From the NCBI GenBank assembly GCA_016929525.1, contig JAFGIP010000062.1, positions 1 through 64,000 on the forward strand: DNA of 64,000 nt, read 5' to 3'. The stretch is from Bacteroidales bacterium. Its GTDB lineage: Bacteria; Bacteroidota; Bacteroidia; Bacteroidales; UBA10428. A program made the translations under genes and the position numbers. Below the pieces are notes generated by a model. That model saw only the letters and a program-made list of their open reading frames with translations, was not told the DNA's origin and searched no databases. Of this stretch, positions 18,632 through 27,713 are shown in pieces. Each line of letters begins with the position of its first letter. The first letter of the stretch is position 1.

Positions 18632-21448
18632 ATGAAAAAATTATTTAAAATTCTGTTCTATATTATTCTTTTCCTTCTTGTAATTTTATTTACCGTACCA
18701 TTTCTTTTTAAGGGTAAAATAATAACTATAGCAAATGAACAACTTGAAAAAAATCTGAATGCTGATGCATCATTCAAAGACGTGAGTCTGTCACTGTTCC
18801 GTAAGTTTCCTAATCTTAGTGTCAGGTTGAAAGGTTTAAATATTTCGGGTGTTGAAGAATTTGAAGGTGATACACTTCTTAATATTAAGTCCTTTGAAGT
18901 GGTGGTTGATGTTCTGAGTGCAATTAAAATGGAGAATATCAAAATCAAAAAGATATTACTTGACAAACCAAATATAAATGCAATAATTCTGGAAAGCGGA
19001 TTAACAAACTGGGATATTGTTCCGGAAAAAGAAGAAGAGGCCGAAGAGGAACCTGTAGATACAACTGTTTCTGAATTTAAAACCCAGATTTCATTAAAAT
19101 TATTCAGAATTAATGAGGCAAATATCAGTTATACAGATTATAGTTCCGGAATGAAGGCTTCGCTGGGTAATTTTAATTTTAAACTCTCGGGAGATCTTTC
19201 CCAGGATTTCTCAGTTATTAAAATAGACTCAGAAACGGAAAAATTAAATTTCACAATGGATGGAGTTAGATACATAAAGGATGTTTTACTGGGAATGCAT
19301 TTTGATATTGATGCCAATCTGAAAGAATCGATATATAAACTCAATGAAAACTTTGTGTCGTTAAATGCCCTCAGGTTGTCTTTCGACGGAAGCATAGAAA
19401 TGCCGGAATCAGGTGACATATTAATCAATCTTAAATTTGGCACCAATGAAGCCGACTTTAAAACGTTGCTTTCATTGGTGCCAGCAATTTACACGCGCGA
19501 TTTTGCCGATCTGAAAACAACAGGGAAACTACAACTTGACGGAGTTGTATCGGGAGCACTAACTGAAACAACGACTCCAAATGCTGATCTTACTTTAAAA
19601 GTTAAAAACGCTTCATTTAATTATCCGGATTTACCAAAGTCTGCCGATAATATTCAGATTGGTATCGATGTACATTATGATGGCGTGCAAAATGATAATA
19701 CAACTGTAGACGTAAATACCTTCCATGTAGATCTTGGTGATAATCCTGTCGATGTTAACCTGAATTTACGAACACCAATCAGTGATCCGTTCACCAATGG
19801 ACATTTCCAGGCAAAGATCGATCTGGAGACTCTTGCAGATGTTATTCCTCTTGATGATACAGAGATAGAAGGTATTATTGATGCCAATCTCGACTGGATG
19901 GGAAAACTACCTGCAATTGAAAAAGGAGAGTATCAGGATTTTAAAGCTGACGGAAGTATTAATATCAACGGACTTTACTACAACAGCCCTGATGTTCCTA
20001 AAGCTTTCAGCCTGAATAAATCAATCGTAAAGTTCTCACCAAAAGAAGTGCTTATATCATCATTTCAGGCCAAACTTGGTGAAAGTGATTTTAATCTGGT
20101 TGGAAAACTGACAAACTTCATCCCTTTTGTACTTAAAGATGAAACTGTATTTGGAGAATTAAGCCTGACATCGGATCTGATTAACCTGAATGAATTTATG
20201 GCTGAAGGTGAACCCACAGATGAATCAAATAAAGAAGCTGACACTGTTCCGCTTTCAGTTGTTGAAGTCCCTGCAAATATCAACTTTAAATTTATTGCAT
20301 CTATTAATAAACTTATTTATGATAAAACCGATATTGAAGATGTTATTGGTAATATATATATAAAAGACCAACGCGTTGTTATGGAGAATCTAAGCATGAA
20401 TATGTTCGATGGCAGTGTTAAACTTTCAGGTGAATATAATACACAGGACATAAAAAATCCGCTGGTAGATCTTAAATTCAAGGCATCACATATTGATATC
20501 CCTATGGCAACTGAAGCTTTCGATGTTGTCGGAAAAGTTGCTCCCATTGCAAAGAAAGCCAGTGGTTATGTAACAGTAGGAATGTCGTTTTCCAGTTTCC
20601 TTGATCAACAAATGAAACCTGTTTTAAAATCACTTAACGGAGAAGGAAACCTGGCATCACAAACCATTGGTATTAAAAGCAGCAACGCATTTAATAAGAT
20701 TGGTGAAACTCTGAAAACCGATGCTTTCAATGATATGACTCTTAAAGATCTGTCTGTCGATTTTGAGATCATTAATGGTGATGTTTTTGTCGATCCATTT
20801 GAAACAAATATGAAAGAAGTCACATTGAACATTGCAGGCAGGCAGTCGATCGACAATAAACTTGATTACGGGATCGACATAAGTGCACCCAGAGAGCTGC
20901 TTGGTCTTGAAAATCCGGCAGTCAACAATCTATACAGCAACGCTGCCTCTCGTGGAATAAATATTGAGAGATCAGAGACTGTAAATTTGAAAGCGAAGGT
21001 AGCAGGCGAAATGAATGATCCAAAGGTAAGCGTTGACCTTCGAGAAAGTCTTACCCAAAATGTATCGGGAGTTACACAACAGATAAGAGAAACTGCAAGT
21101 CAGGAAATTGAACAAAGGAAAGAGGAGGCCGAACAAAGAGCCAGAGAAGAAGCTAAAGTTCAGGCTGATAAAATAATTAGTGAAGCGGAAAAACAAGCTG
21201 CCAAAGTTAAAGCAGACGGCAAAAAAGCAGCAGATGCTATAAGAAATGAGGCAAACAGCACTGCCGACAGGATTATTCGGGAAGCTGGCAGCAATCCGGT
21301 AAAAAGAGCTTCTGCAGAACAACTGGCAAAAAAGACAAGAGAAGAAAGTGAAAAAAAAGCCAAAAAAGTTGAGGACGAAGCAAACGAGAGGGCAGATAAA
21401 ATTGTCGAAGATGCAAAAAAACGTGCTGACCAGTTATTAGCTGAATAA
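18632..21448 (+). CDS. AsmA-family envelope protein with long charged coiled-coil tail
   Basis: 938 aa. One N-terminal membrane helix (about 4-24) is followed by a large periplasmic AsmA-like region of repeating beta strands. It has an AsmA N-terminal motif near RKFPNLSVRLKGLNI and an AsmA_2-like region ending near residue 790 (VAGEMNDPKVSVDL). AsmA/TamB-like proteins are thought to form lipid-conducting grooves between the membranes. The last 140 residues are unlike the family core: an unbroken Ala/Lys/Glu/Arg-rich helix with repeats such as EAEQRAREEAK and AKKVEDEANERADKI. It stands alone, with a terminator behind it. Confidence 0.88.
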   Translation: MKKLFKILFYIILFLLVILFTVPFLFKGKIITIANEQLEKNLNADASFKDVSLSLFRKFPNLSVRLKGLNISGVEEFEGDTLLNIKSFEVVVDVLSAIKMENIKIKKILLDKPNINAIILESGLTNWDIVPEKEEEAEEEPVDTTVSEFKTQISLKLFRINEANISYTDYSSGMKASLGNFNFKLSGDLSQDFSVIKIDSETEKLNFTMDGVRYIKDVLLGMHFDIDANLKESIYKLNENFVSLNALRLSFDGSIEMPESGDILINLKFGTNEADFKTLLSLVPAIYTRDFADLKTTGKLQLDGVVSGALTETTTPNADLTLKVKNASFNYPDLPKSADNIQIGIDVHYDGVQNDNTTVDVNTFHVDLGDNPVDVNLNLRTPISDPFTNGHFQAKIDLETLADVIPLDDTEIEGIIDANLDWMGKLPAIEKGEYQDFKADGSININGLYYNSPDVPKAFSLNKSIVKFSPKEVLISSFQAKLGESDFNLVGKLTNFIPFVLKDETVFGELSLTSDLINLNEFMAEGEPTDESNKEADTVPLSVVEVPANINFKFIASINKLIYDKTDIEDVIGNIYIKDQRVVMENLSMNMFDGSVKLSGEYNTQDIKNPLVDLKFKASHIDIPMATEAFDVVGKVAPIAKKASGYVTVGMSFSSFLDQQMKPVLKSLNGEGNLASQTIGIKSSNAFNKIGETLKTDAFNDMTLKDLSVDFEIINGDVFVDPFETNMKEVTLNIAGRQSIDNKLDYGIDISAPRELLGLENPAVNNLYSNAASRGINIERSETVNLKAKVAGEMNDPKVSVDLRESLTQNVSGVTQQIRETASQEIEQRKEEAEQRAREEAKVQADKIISEAEKQAAKVKADGKKAADAIRNEANSTADRIIREAGSNPVKRASAEQLAKKTREESEKKAKKVEDEANERADKIVEDAKKRADQLLAE

Positions 21449-21469
21449 TGTACGTTTATACAAAAAATA

Positions 21470-21499
21470 AAAGGCGGTCCAAAAGAGCCGCCTTTTTTT
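21470..21499. terminator. Bidirectional terminator between the AsmA gene and rplS
   Basis: AAAGGCGG and CCGCCTTT form an 8-bp stem around a 10-nt loop. The plus strand ends in a T-run, and the minus strand also runs into T-rich sequence, so it can end both convergent transcripts. Confidence 0.85.
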
Positions 21500-21524
21500 A
21501 TTATTTATAATATCAAAATTGTAT

Positions 21525-21872
21525 CTAGAATCTTTTTTCCTGAATTCGTGCTTTCTTTCCTGTAAGGTTGCGTAAGTAAAAAATCCTTGATCTTCGAACC
21601 CTACCCTTTTTATTAATATCAATCTGTTCAATAAAAGGAGATGCGATTGGAAAAATCCTCTCAACGCCAATGTTACCAGACATCTTTCTTACAGTGAAAG
21701 TTTCTTTTACACCGCTTCCTTTGCGCTGAAGAACCACTCCCCTGAAGTTCTGTATTCTTTCTTTATTACCCTCTTTAATCTTATAATGAATGGTAATTGT
21801 ATCTCCTGCTGAAAAGTCGGGAAATTCTTTCCTGGAATCAAATTGGCTTTCGGTTGCCTTTAGTAAGTCCAT
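21525..21872 (-). CDS. rplS: 50S ribosomal protein L19
   Basis: 115 aa, standard length. It carries the L19 signatures FSAGDTITIHYKIKEGNKERIQ, FRGVVLQRKGSGVKETFTVRK, GVERIFPI and GKKARIQEK. L19 sits at the 30S-50S interface. The gene is monocistronic here, ending at a bidirectional terminator. Confidence 0.97.
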   Translation of the reverse strand: MDLLKATESQFDSRKEFPDFSAGDTITIHYKIKEGNKERIQNFRGVVLQRKGSGVKETFTVRKMSGNIGVERIFPIASPFIEQIDINKKGRVRRSRIFYLRNLTGKKARIQEKRF

Positions 21873-21897
21873 CCTTATATAATTTTTATTTTGTTAT

Positions 21898-21948
21898 CCT
21901 GAAAATTTCAGGTCGCAATATTACAACTTTTTTTTCAATCGTCACAAA
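21898..21948 (-). promoter_or_regulatory. rplS promoter and leader dyad
   Basis: On the minus strand TTTG (21945-21948), a 21-nt spacer and TAATATTG (21916-21923, one mismatch to TAnnTTTG) make a plausible promoter. A 15-nt dyad CCTGAAA-A-TTTCAGG (21898-21912) lies at or just after the predicted start, so it could be a leader hairpin. Autoregulation by L19 is only a possibility. Confidence 0.4.
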
Positions 21949-21980
21949 TGTTATATCTAATATTTACTTAAAACTCAGCG

Positions 21981-23609
21981 TTAATGTGAGCTGTTTGATT
22001 TATATATAAATTTATCACCTGTCTGATTTACTAACTGACGATACCAATATTCGCTATAACCCGGTTGTTCAAGTTTCGGATTTTGTTGTCCTTCTATTGC
22101 TGTTTTAATATTTCCATCCATATACCGGGTAAATATGTATTTATATAGTTCTTTCCATTCGATGACTGTATTGTTTCCCCTTTCACAGGAGAATTCAGTA
22201 ATCATGGCAATTGCTTCCTGAGGATTGTTGCCATACAACTCTTTTGCTTCAGAGTCTGTTTCTTTAACTTCTTTTATATAAGCTTCTTCCAACATAGCCT
22301 GTTTTTCACGAATATGGGGTATTATGTAATTATATCTTGTATAAGCAAAGTTCGAAACCTGATTGAAAACCCAAAATGCAGCACTGTCACTGAAGTGCAT
22401 AATTGAGCCATTTCCAACAGCAAAACCTGAAGGAACCCTTTCAATTCCACAATACATTGGTGTATAAACAGTGCTATAGGTATCATCAACACCAAACCAC
22501 AGAATTCCTCCTACAGGATCTGGCAACCAGTTTCTGCTCTGTGCCACAAATGAGAAACCCGTTTGCTGAGTTGAAATTGCACGTTCGTTGAAATAATTTC
22601 CACTATCAACCGCCCAAACCAAAGGTCTCCAACGTACAATGCATTCATAAGGCCCTGCACCGAAATCTTTAGTCATATCCATTTTTGTTCCTTCGAAATA
22701 GTCCCTCATAAGTTCCATTACATCTTTAACCGATAACTTTTTATCAGGCTTTATCCAAAGCGGCATGCGATTATCCAAATTTTCTCCCATTGCATAATCT
22801 TCGTATTGCATCATATTGCTGTTTACCCTTCTGAATCCAGACCATACCCTGGATTCGCAAAATCTTGCACCACCAAAATCTATCGGGGCATAAGCATCCG
22901 CAAAACTAAAATCTTTATCTTTTCCGTTAAAGTATCCCTTTTCTCTCGCAAATGATATCACATCTTCTGCATATAAACAATTCTCAGGATCGTCAAAGGG
23001 AAATGTTGTTATCCGAGCCTGGTTTGCATGACCGGAAATATATCCATCAGGTATTTTTCTTGCAACCCAAACTGCCCCTTTATTTCCCAAACCTTTCCCT
23101 ATAATTTCCATTATCCATACCTCATTCGGATCTGATATGGAAAGAGATTCTCCTGTGCTGTTATAACCATATTTACTGACCAGTTCATCGATAAGCAGTA
23201 TGGCATCCCGAGCTGTCCGGGTTCTTTGTAAAGCAATATACATTAAACTACCGTAATCCATCATCCCCAAAGTATCCTGCAGTTCCTCTCTTCCTGTATA
23301 TGTTGTCTCACCAATAGCGAGCTGATGTTCATTCATGTTACCAACTACGTTATATGTATGTCTTACCTGTGGTATTCTTCCAAGTTTCTTACCTGTATCC
23401 CATTCGATAATGTCCAATGAATCTCCTTCCTCATAATCCATGGCAGGCCAGTGATACAATTCCCCATATAATACATGCGAATCGGCTGCATAGGTGATCA
23501 TGGTAGATCCGTCAATTGTTGCCCCCTTTGTGATCAGAAAATTTGTACATGGAAATAAATCTGAAAGATAAAATGTTAAAAAACTTACTATCGTAACTAT
23601 TTTTTTCAT
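21981..23609 (-). CDS. C69-family dipeptidase (PepD-like), exported
   Basis: 542 aa. A short signal peptide (about 1-20) ends right before Cys21 in FPCTNFLITKGA, the N-terminal nucleophile of Ntn hydrolases. Cleavage there would expose the catalytic cysteine, as expected for C69. Downstream motifs fit the family: GSTMITYAADSH, ETTYTGREEL, SKYGYNSTGESLSISDP and EVWIMEIIGKG. Typical substrates are dipeptides. The signal peptide puts it in the periplasm. No operon partner is close. Confidence 0.88.
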   Translation of the reverse strand: MKKIVTIVSFLTFYLSDLFPCTNFLITKGATIDGSTMITYAADSHVLYGELYHWPAMDYEEGDSLDIIEWDTGKKLGRIPQVRHTYNVVGNMNEHQLAIGETTYTGREELQDTLGMMDYGSLMYIALQRTRTARDAILLIDELVSKYGYNSTGESLSISDPNEVWIMEIIGKGLGNKGAVWVARKIPDGYISGHANQARITTFPFDDPENCLYAEDVISFAREKGYFNGKDKDFSFADAYAPIDFGGARFCESRVWSGFRRVNSNMMQYEDYAMGENLDNRMPLWIKPDKKLSVKDVMELMRDYFEGTKMDMTKDFGAGPYECIVRWRPLVWAVDSGNYFNERAISTQQTGFSFVAQSRNWLPDPVGGILWFGVDDTYSTVYTPMYCGIERVPSGFAVGNGSIMHFSDSAAFWVFNQVSNFAYTRYNYIIPHIREKQAMLEEAYIKEVKETDSEAKELYGNNPQEAIAMITEFSCERGNNTVIEWKELYKYIFTRYMDGNIKTAIEGQQNPKLEQPGYSEYWYRQLVNQTGDKFIYKSNSSH

Positions 23610-23913
23610 ACAATTAAAATTTATTTTCTCAATTTCAGTTATAGATTATTATAAAATGTAATATATATAAATATATTATATCAAATTAAAACTTATAATT
23701 ATGAAAACTTAATATTTTGTCATAATTAACATTTATTTAATAAAATATTAACGTGATTTCATCGTTGTATTTGAAATATTCGTTATATTTGCATCGAAAA
23801 TGTTAATATTAATTTGACTGTTAGCAAAATAATCCGGTATATAAAAAATTAGTTAGTTAGTGGTTATTAGTAGTTAGTTAGTATTTTAGATTGTTATTAT
23901 GTAGTTAGGGTTA
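23610..23913. other. Intergenic region with promoter and possible short transcript
   Basis: No ORF longer than a few codons. It contains an exact plus-strand -7 box, TATATTTG at 23784-23791, then about 120 nt of AT-rich DNA with repeated AGTTAGTTAGT units (about 23850-23885), and runs into the hairpin at 23914-23940. This layout suggests a small plus-strand RNA. Confidence 0.35.
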
Positions 23914-23945
23914 TGAAAGTGGGCTGAACGCCCACTTTCATTCTT
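23784..23945 (+). ncRNA. Candidate small RNA (promoter to hairpin)
   Basis: -7 box at 23784-23791 (TATATTTG) and an 11-bp hairpin at 23914-23940 define a possible transcript of about 145 nt. The T-tract after the hairpin is poor (ATTCTTTC) and the -33 element is weak, so the call is tentative. No known RNA family is recognised. Confidence 0.25.
23914..23940. terminator. 11-bp hairpin after anmK
   Basis: TGAAAGTGGGC and GCCCACTTTCA pair perfectly around a TGAAC loop, 11 nt past the anmK stop. Neither strand has a strong T-run. It probably ends anmK, the upstream plus-strand transcript, or both. Confidence 0.6.
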
Positions 23946-23950
23946 TCATA

Positions 23951-25009
23951 TCATTTGTAAACCGCACCACAAATACAATCATGATGAGCACCTGTTACAG
24001 ATGAATAACAGTTAACCTGACCCCTTATTCGCAATAATCCAAGAAATCCAAAAATGATTGCCTCTTTGAATTCAATTAGTATTGAATCGGGAATAATCCA
24101 TTCACAACTGATATTTTCCTGAAGCAGTTGTAATAAAAATAAATTATAAGTTCCACCTCCGCTAAGCAATATTGATCTTACCCTGTATTTTTTTATTATC
24201 AAACCAGTTTGAAATACAATGTGATGATAAATTGTATTTAGTTTATCCTGAATACTATCATTCGATTTTTCCAGTATATCCAAAAAATTTGTCTCTACCC
24301 ATTCCCTTCCTATCGACTTTGGAAAGTTCACTGAATAAAAGTCCAGGTTATTCAGTTTATTAAAAATATTTTCCGACAACTTTCCTGTTTTTCCCAGTGA
24401 ACCATCTGGATCATAATCTTTACCTGCCATTTCAGCATAGTAATTTAAAACCGTATTAACGGGGCAAATATCACCGGCAATTCTCTGTTCTTTATGATCC
24501 AGTGAAATATTAGCAATGCCACCCAAATTCAAACAAGCATCATATTTCGAAAATAATAGTTTATCTCCTGCCGGGACAAGCGGCGCACCTTCTCCCCCCC
24601 TGGCGACATCTGCAGATCTGAAATCAGAGACAGTTGTAATACCAGTTACAGCAGCAATACAAGCACCATGTCCAATCTGTACCGTATATTTCTCTTTTGG
24701 ATTATGATGCACTGTGTGTCCATGTGATGCTATCAGTTCCGGTTTAGTCCCTGACTTTTTTATGGCATCCGCTGCCAGCTCACCAAGAAAAAAACCATAC
24801 TCTCGGTCAAGTTGCGTTAATTCGGTTGCTGCTGCTTTAAACACATCACTAAGTTTTTTCTTCCATTCATAATTGTATGGATATGTTTTTGTAAAAATTA
24901 CTTTATAATTCCACTTATAATTTTCGTACATAAAATTGCAAATAGCGATATCAACTCCATCAAGGCTGGTCCCCGACATAATACCTAATACAGTCGTTGA
25001 ATCTGACAT
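23951..25009 (-). CDS. anmK: Anhydro-N-acetylmuramic acid kinase
   Basis: 352 aa from the ATG at 25007-25009. Longer in-frame starts would overlap the upstream gene and precede the conserved beginning. The N-terminal VLGIMSGTSLDGVDIAI is the family signature, followed by ASHGHTVHHNP, DFRSADVARGGEGAPLVPAGD, CLNLGGIANISL and the C-terminal SGGGTYN. The enzyme hydrates and phosphorylates anhydroMurNAc to MurNAc-6-P in peptidoglycan recycling. It starts 4 nt after the stop of an M23 peptidase gene, so wall cleavage and recycling are coupled in one transcript. Confidence 0.95.
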   Translation of the reverse strand: MSDSTTVLGIMSGTSLDGVDIAICNFMYENYKWNYKVIFTKTYPYNYEWKKKLSDVFKAAATELTQLDREYGFFLGELAADAIKKSGTKPELIASHGHTVHHNPKEKYTVQIGHGACIAAVTGITTVSDFRSADVARGGEGAPLVPAGDKLLFSKYDACLNLGGIANISLDHKEQRIAGDICPVNTVLNYYAEMAGKDYDPDGSLGKTGKLSENIFNKLNNLDFYSVNFPKSIGREWVETNFLDILEKSNDSIQDKLNTIYHHIVFQTGLIIKKYRVRSILLSGGGTYNLFLLQLLQENISCEWIIPDSILIEFKEAIIFGFLGLLRIRGQVNCYSSVTGAHHDCICGAVYK

Positions 25010-25013
25010 AGTA

Positions 25014-26750
25014 TTAAAACTCAAAGCTTTGTTTACTAACTGACTGGTTATTTCGCTCATCCACAACAATTACTTTTAATTCATGCTTCTTCCCCGGGAC
25101 CAATCTTTTCTCATCTATGGTATAAAACATCTGATCTGTTTTGGCATCATATTCCAGTAACACCCATTCATTGTCGATATATGCATTATATTTCCATATA
25201 CCTGATAAGTCATCGGTAACTGTAAATATAAGTTTATCTCCCACAGAGTATTTCCTGCTATCAGTTAACCCGGACTTAATTGATGGCGCAACAGTATCGA
25301 TGGACACATAGAATTTACCGAAACTACGGGATGAAGTCTTTAAATATCCATTTTCGAATTTACCTGCTTCCGATATTATTTTCTTTTCATTGTTCATTCT
25401 AACAATCAGCAATTTATTCTTCATTCCTGGATCAAACTTATTAACTTTCAGTATCACATTGACATTCCTGTGAAGAGGTTCTGATTCATGATGTAATATG
25501 AGGGTGTCACTTAATGAATTCTCTTCTCCGGTAATGAATTCATATTGAAGATATGTATCCTGATACAATGCATCGGCTGGAATTCTGAATTTATAATTTA
25601 AAGAATCTACCAATATGCCGTATTTCCATAAAACAAGAATATTATTGCTATCAGATAAAGAGTTATTTATATTTGAAGCCTTTTTAAAATTAAACTTCAA
25701 CACTGATTTGTTACCATATATGTCTGTTGCGGCAATTTCACCCTGATGAAGCAAATTGTCATTTATGTGAAGTAATTTATCTGTTAATTCACCTTTGTAG
25801 ATCGGGAGTTTGTTATTAGGTAATTTATACAAACGGTGCACACTTCTCTTTTCTTCACTCTTCAGATTATAATCCATGTGAGCGTTTATATACCTGGTTA
25901 ATCCAAATGAAATGTTATCAATTTCAAATGAGAATAAAAGTTTCTTATCAATTATTAATTCAAGAACTCTGATACCACATTTATTTTCAGATCCATCTAA
26001 AAAATCATAAACCTCTGATGCAAAACCAACATACTCTTTTCTTGTAATAATATTCCCGGGAACAGTATACGTACTGTCATTTAACTTTACAACAGGATAA
26101 TACTTTCTTATCTCACCATTGTTTGCAACTACTATGTCAGTCGCAAAGCTATACGCGTAAAGGCTTTTAAACTCAGGAAACCTTCTATCGGAAACCGGTA
26201 AATTAAAACTAAGAGCATTTACCGGTACATGATCTGCAGATTTTCTGATCTCAAAATGCAAATGCGGGCCGCCCGAACTGCCTGTATTCCCGGATAATGC
26301 AATCTTTTGACCCTCTTCAACCTGAAACTCATATATTGTGGGATATAAATCGACCTCAAATGATTTACTTACATACTGCGCTTTGGTTACATATTCTTCA
26401 ACATCAGGCATGAACTTATCAAGGTGGGCATAAACGGTTGTGTATCCGTTTGGATGATTAATGTATATCGATTTACCATACCCTCCGATCTGTACCTTTA
26501 TTCTGGAAATATAACCTTCCATACTGGCATAAACGGGTTTCCCTGGTTCTCCCATAGTTTTAATATCGATACCAACATGAAAATGGTCTGCTCTTAACTC
26601 ACCATAATTACCTGAAAGATAAAGCGGTATATCCAAAGGAGAAATAAAACCCTCTTTAGATATTTTCTGAGAGAACATTTTAACATTACAGATCGTTATT
26701 AAGGTGACTATTTTTAGGAACTTTAGCATAAGTTTCATAATTTTAGGCAT
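25014..26750 (-). CDS. M23-family peptidoglycan endopeptidase
   Basis: 578 aa from the ATG at 26748-26750; a second ATG at 26738 also gives a signal peptide. The frame opens further to 26819, but that start lies above a good promoter. A signal peptide (about 1-28, ending near MFSQ) leads into the LytM domain, with HFHVGIDI (H-x3-D) and GSSGGPHLHFEI (HxH) supplying the zinc ligands. About 370 residues of beta-rich Ig-like sequence follow, unusual length for a simple endopeptidase and possibly for binding the wall. It lies upstream of anmK. Confidence 0.9.
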   Translation of the reverse strand: MPKIMKLMLKFLKIVTLITICNVKMFSQKISKEGFISPLDIPLYLSGNYGELRADHFHVGIDIKTMGEPGKPVYASMEGYISRIKVQIGGYGKSIYINHPNGYTTVYAHLDKFMPDVEEYVTKAQYVSKSFEVDLYPTIYEFQVEEGQKIALSGNTGSSGGPHLHFEIRKSADHVPVNALSFNLPVSDRRFPEFKSLYAYSFATDIVVANNGEIRKYYPVVKLNDSTYTVPGNIITRKEYVGFASEVYDFLDGSENKCGIRVLELIIDKKLLFSFEIDNISFGLTRYINAHMDYNLKSEEKRSVHRLYKLPNNKLPIYKGELTDKLLHINDNLLHQGEIAATDIYGNKSVLKFNFKKASNINNSLSDSNNILVLWKYGILVDSLNYKFRIPADALYQDTYLQYEFITGEENSLSDTLILHHESEPLHRNVNVILKVNKFDPGMKNKLLIVRMNNEKKIISEAGKFENGYLKTSSRSFGKFYVSIDTVAPSIKSGLTDSRKYSVGDKLIFTVTDDLSGIWKYNAYIDNEWVLLEYDAKTDQMFYTIDEKRLVPGKKHELKVIVVDERNNQSVSKQSFEF

Positions 26751-26777
26751 ACCGAAAATATTATCTTCAGAGGATGG

Positions 26778-26785
26778 CAAAACTA
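26778..26785 (-). promoter_or_regulatory. -7 box of the M23-anmK transcript
   Basis: The minus strand reads TAGTTTTG, an exact TAnnTTTG, 27 nt above the ATG at 26750. This supports the shorter start. Confidence 0.5.
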
Positions 26786-26826
26786 TGATATATTTCTGAG
26801 GCGGTATAATTGAAAGCATAAATTTT

Positions 26827-26834
26827 TATATTTG
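26827..26834 (+). promoter_or_regulatory. -7 box of the zapA operon
   Basis: TATATTTG matches TAnnTTTG exactly, 34 nt before the first ATG of the small-coiled-coil/zapA pair. The -33 element is weak. Confidence 0.5.
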
Positions 26835-26868
26835 CAGGGTAGAATTAACAATGTAAGATTGTTTTAAT

Positions 26869-27162
26869 ATGAGTTCAAATCACGACGAAATAATTGCGGA
26901 ACTTAGAAATAATCTTAAAAAGATAATCGGATTATATCAGCAACAAAAAATTGATTCTAGTGAATTAAAAAAGAAGAACGAAGAGCTGATCCGTGATAAC
27001 GAACTTTTAAAAAAAGAAAACGAAGAATTATTAAATAATTACGAGAATAAGAAATTAGCAGTAGCTTTTACGGGTGCATCAGGTAATAATCACGATGCAA
27101 AAATAAAAGTCAACAGAGTAGTGCGGGAGATAGACAAGTGTATTGCTCTTTTAAATAAGTAG
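26869..27162 (+). CDS. Small coiled-coil protein upstream of zapA (ZapB-like)
   Basis: 97 aa, cytoplasmic. Residues 5-55 form a continuous coiled coil rich in Lys, Glu, Asn and Leu (LKKKNEELIRDNELLKKENEEL). A short conserved C-terminal helix ends in VNRVVREIDKCIALLNK. Its position, 6 nt before zapA, is a recurrent Bacteroidetes arrangement, so I infer a partner of ZapA in the division ring. True homology to ZapB is not shown by sequence. Confidence 0.75.
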   Translation: MSSNHDEIIAELRNNLKKIIGLYQQQKIDSSELKKKNEELIRDNELLKKENEELLNNYENKKLAVAFTGASGNNHDAKIKVNRVVREIDKCIALLNK

Positions 27163-27168
27163 ATCTTT

Positions 27169-27459
27169 ATGGACGAGAAGCTTTCTATACGGATAAATAT
27201 TATTGACAGGTACTATCCATTGAAGATTGAAAAAAAAGATGAAGAAAAAATACGAAAAGCAGGAAAAATAATTAATGAAAAAGTACTTCAATACAAGCAA
27301 AAATATTCTGATAAAGATGTTCAGGATTTTCTGGCAATGGCAGCTTTACAGTATGTGACAAAATTGATTGAAATGGAAAAACAGGAAGATTCATCAAAGC
27401 TTGTAAACAGTATAAAGGAATTAAACGAAGAGCTGGAAGTATACCTCAAAGAAGAGTAA
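27169..27459 (+). CDS. zapA: Cell division protein ZapA
   Basis: 96 aa. N-terminal beta strands (LSIRINIIDRYYPLKI) and a helix beginning DEEKIRKAGKIINEKV, then a C-terminal coiled coil (about 60-95), match the short ZapA family that bundles FtsZ filaments. Followed by the 6S-like RNA and rny, a synteny seen across Bacteroidetes. Confidence 0.88.
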   Translation: MDEKLSIRINIIDRYYPLKIEKKDEEKIRKAGKIINEKVLQYKQKYSDKDVQDFLAMAALQYVTKLIEMEKQEDSSKLVNSIKELNEELEVYLKEE

Positions 27460-27489
27460 TATAGGTTCTTTACATATAGAGTTAAAATA

Positions 27490-27690
27490 TAGCCCGCATA
27501 GTTTCTTCAACAATTTGTGAAACTCAACACTTTCTACATTGGAGATGTGCTTGGGCCATCAAAGACAGGCCATACTCACGATTCGTCGTGAGAATCCCCT
27601 GAGGATCGATGGAAGTCTGACATGGTTTGGCAGCTCCACCCATGATATGATGGGGTTTCAATAAATATTGAAGAAATGTGCGGGTTTTTT
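27490..27690 (+). ncRNA. ssrS: 6S-like regulatory RNA
   Basis: The 250-bp gap between zapA and rny has no ORF but a strong rod-like fold. CCCGCA...TTTCTTCAA at 27493-27511 pairs with TTGAAGAAA...TGCGGG at 27668-27684, and TTTTTT follows, giving a long closing stem with its own terminator. Inside are a perfect 7-bp hairpin closed by a TTCG tetraloop (CTCACGA/TCGTGAG) and an open central region. The length (about 200 nt), shape and position after zapA match 6S RNA, which binds RNA polymerase by mimicking an open promoter. A Bacteroidales RNA of this type is known. No covariance model was run. Confidence 0.7.
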
Positions 27691-27713
27691 ATAATCAATA
27701 AAGTGCTGTAAAC

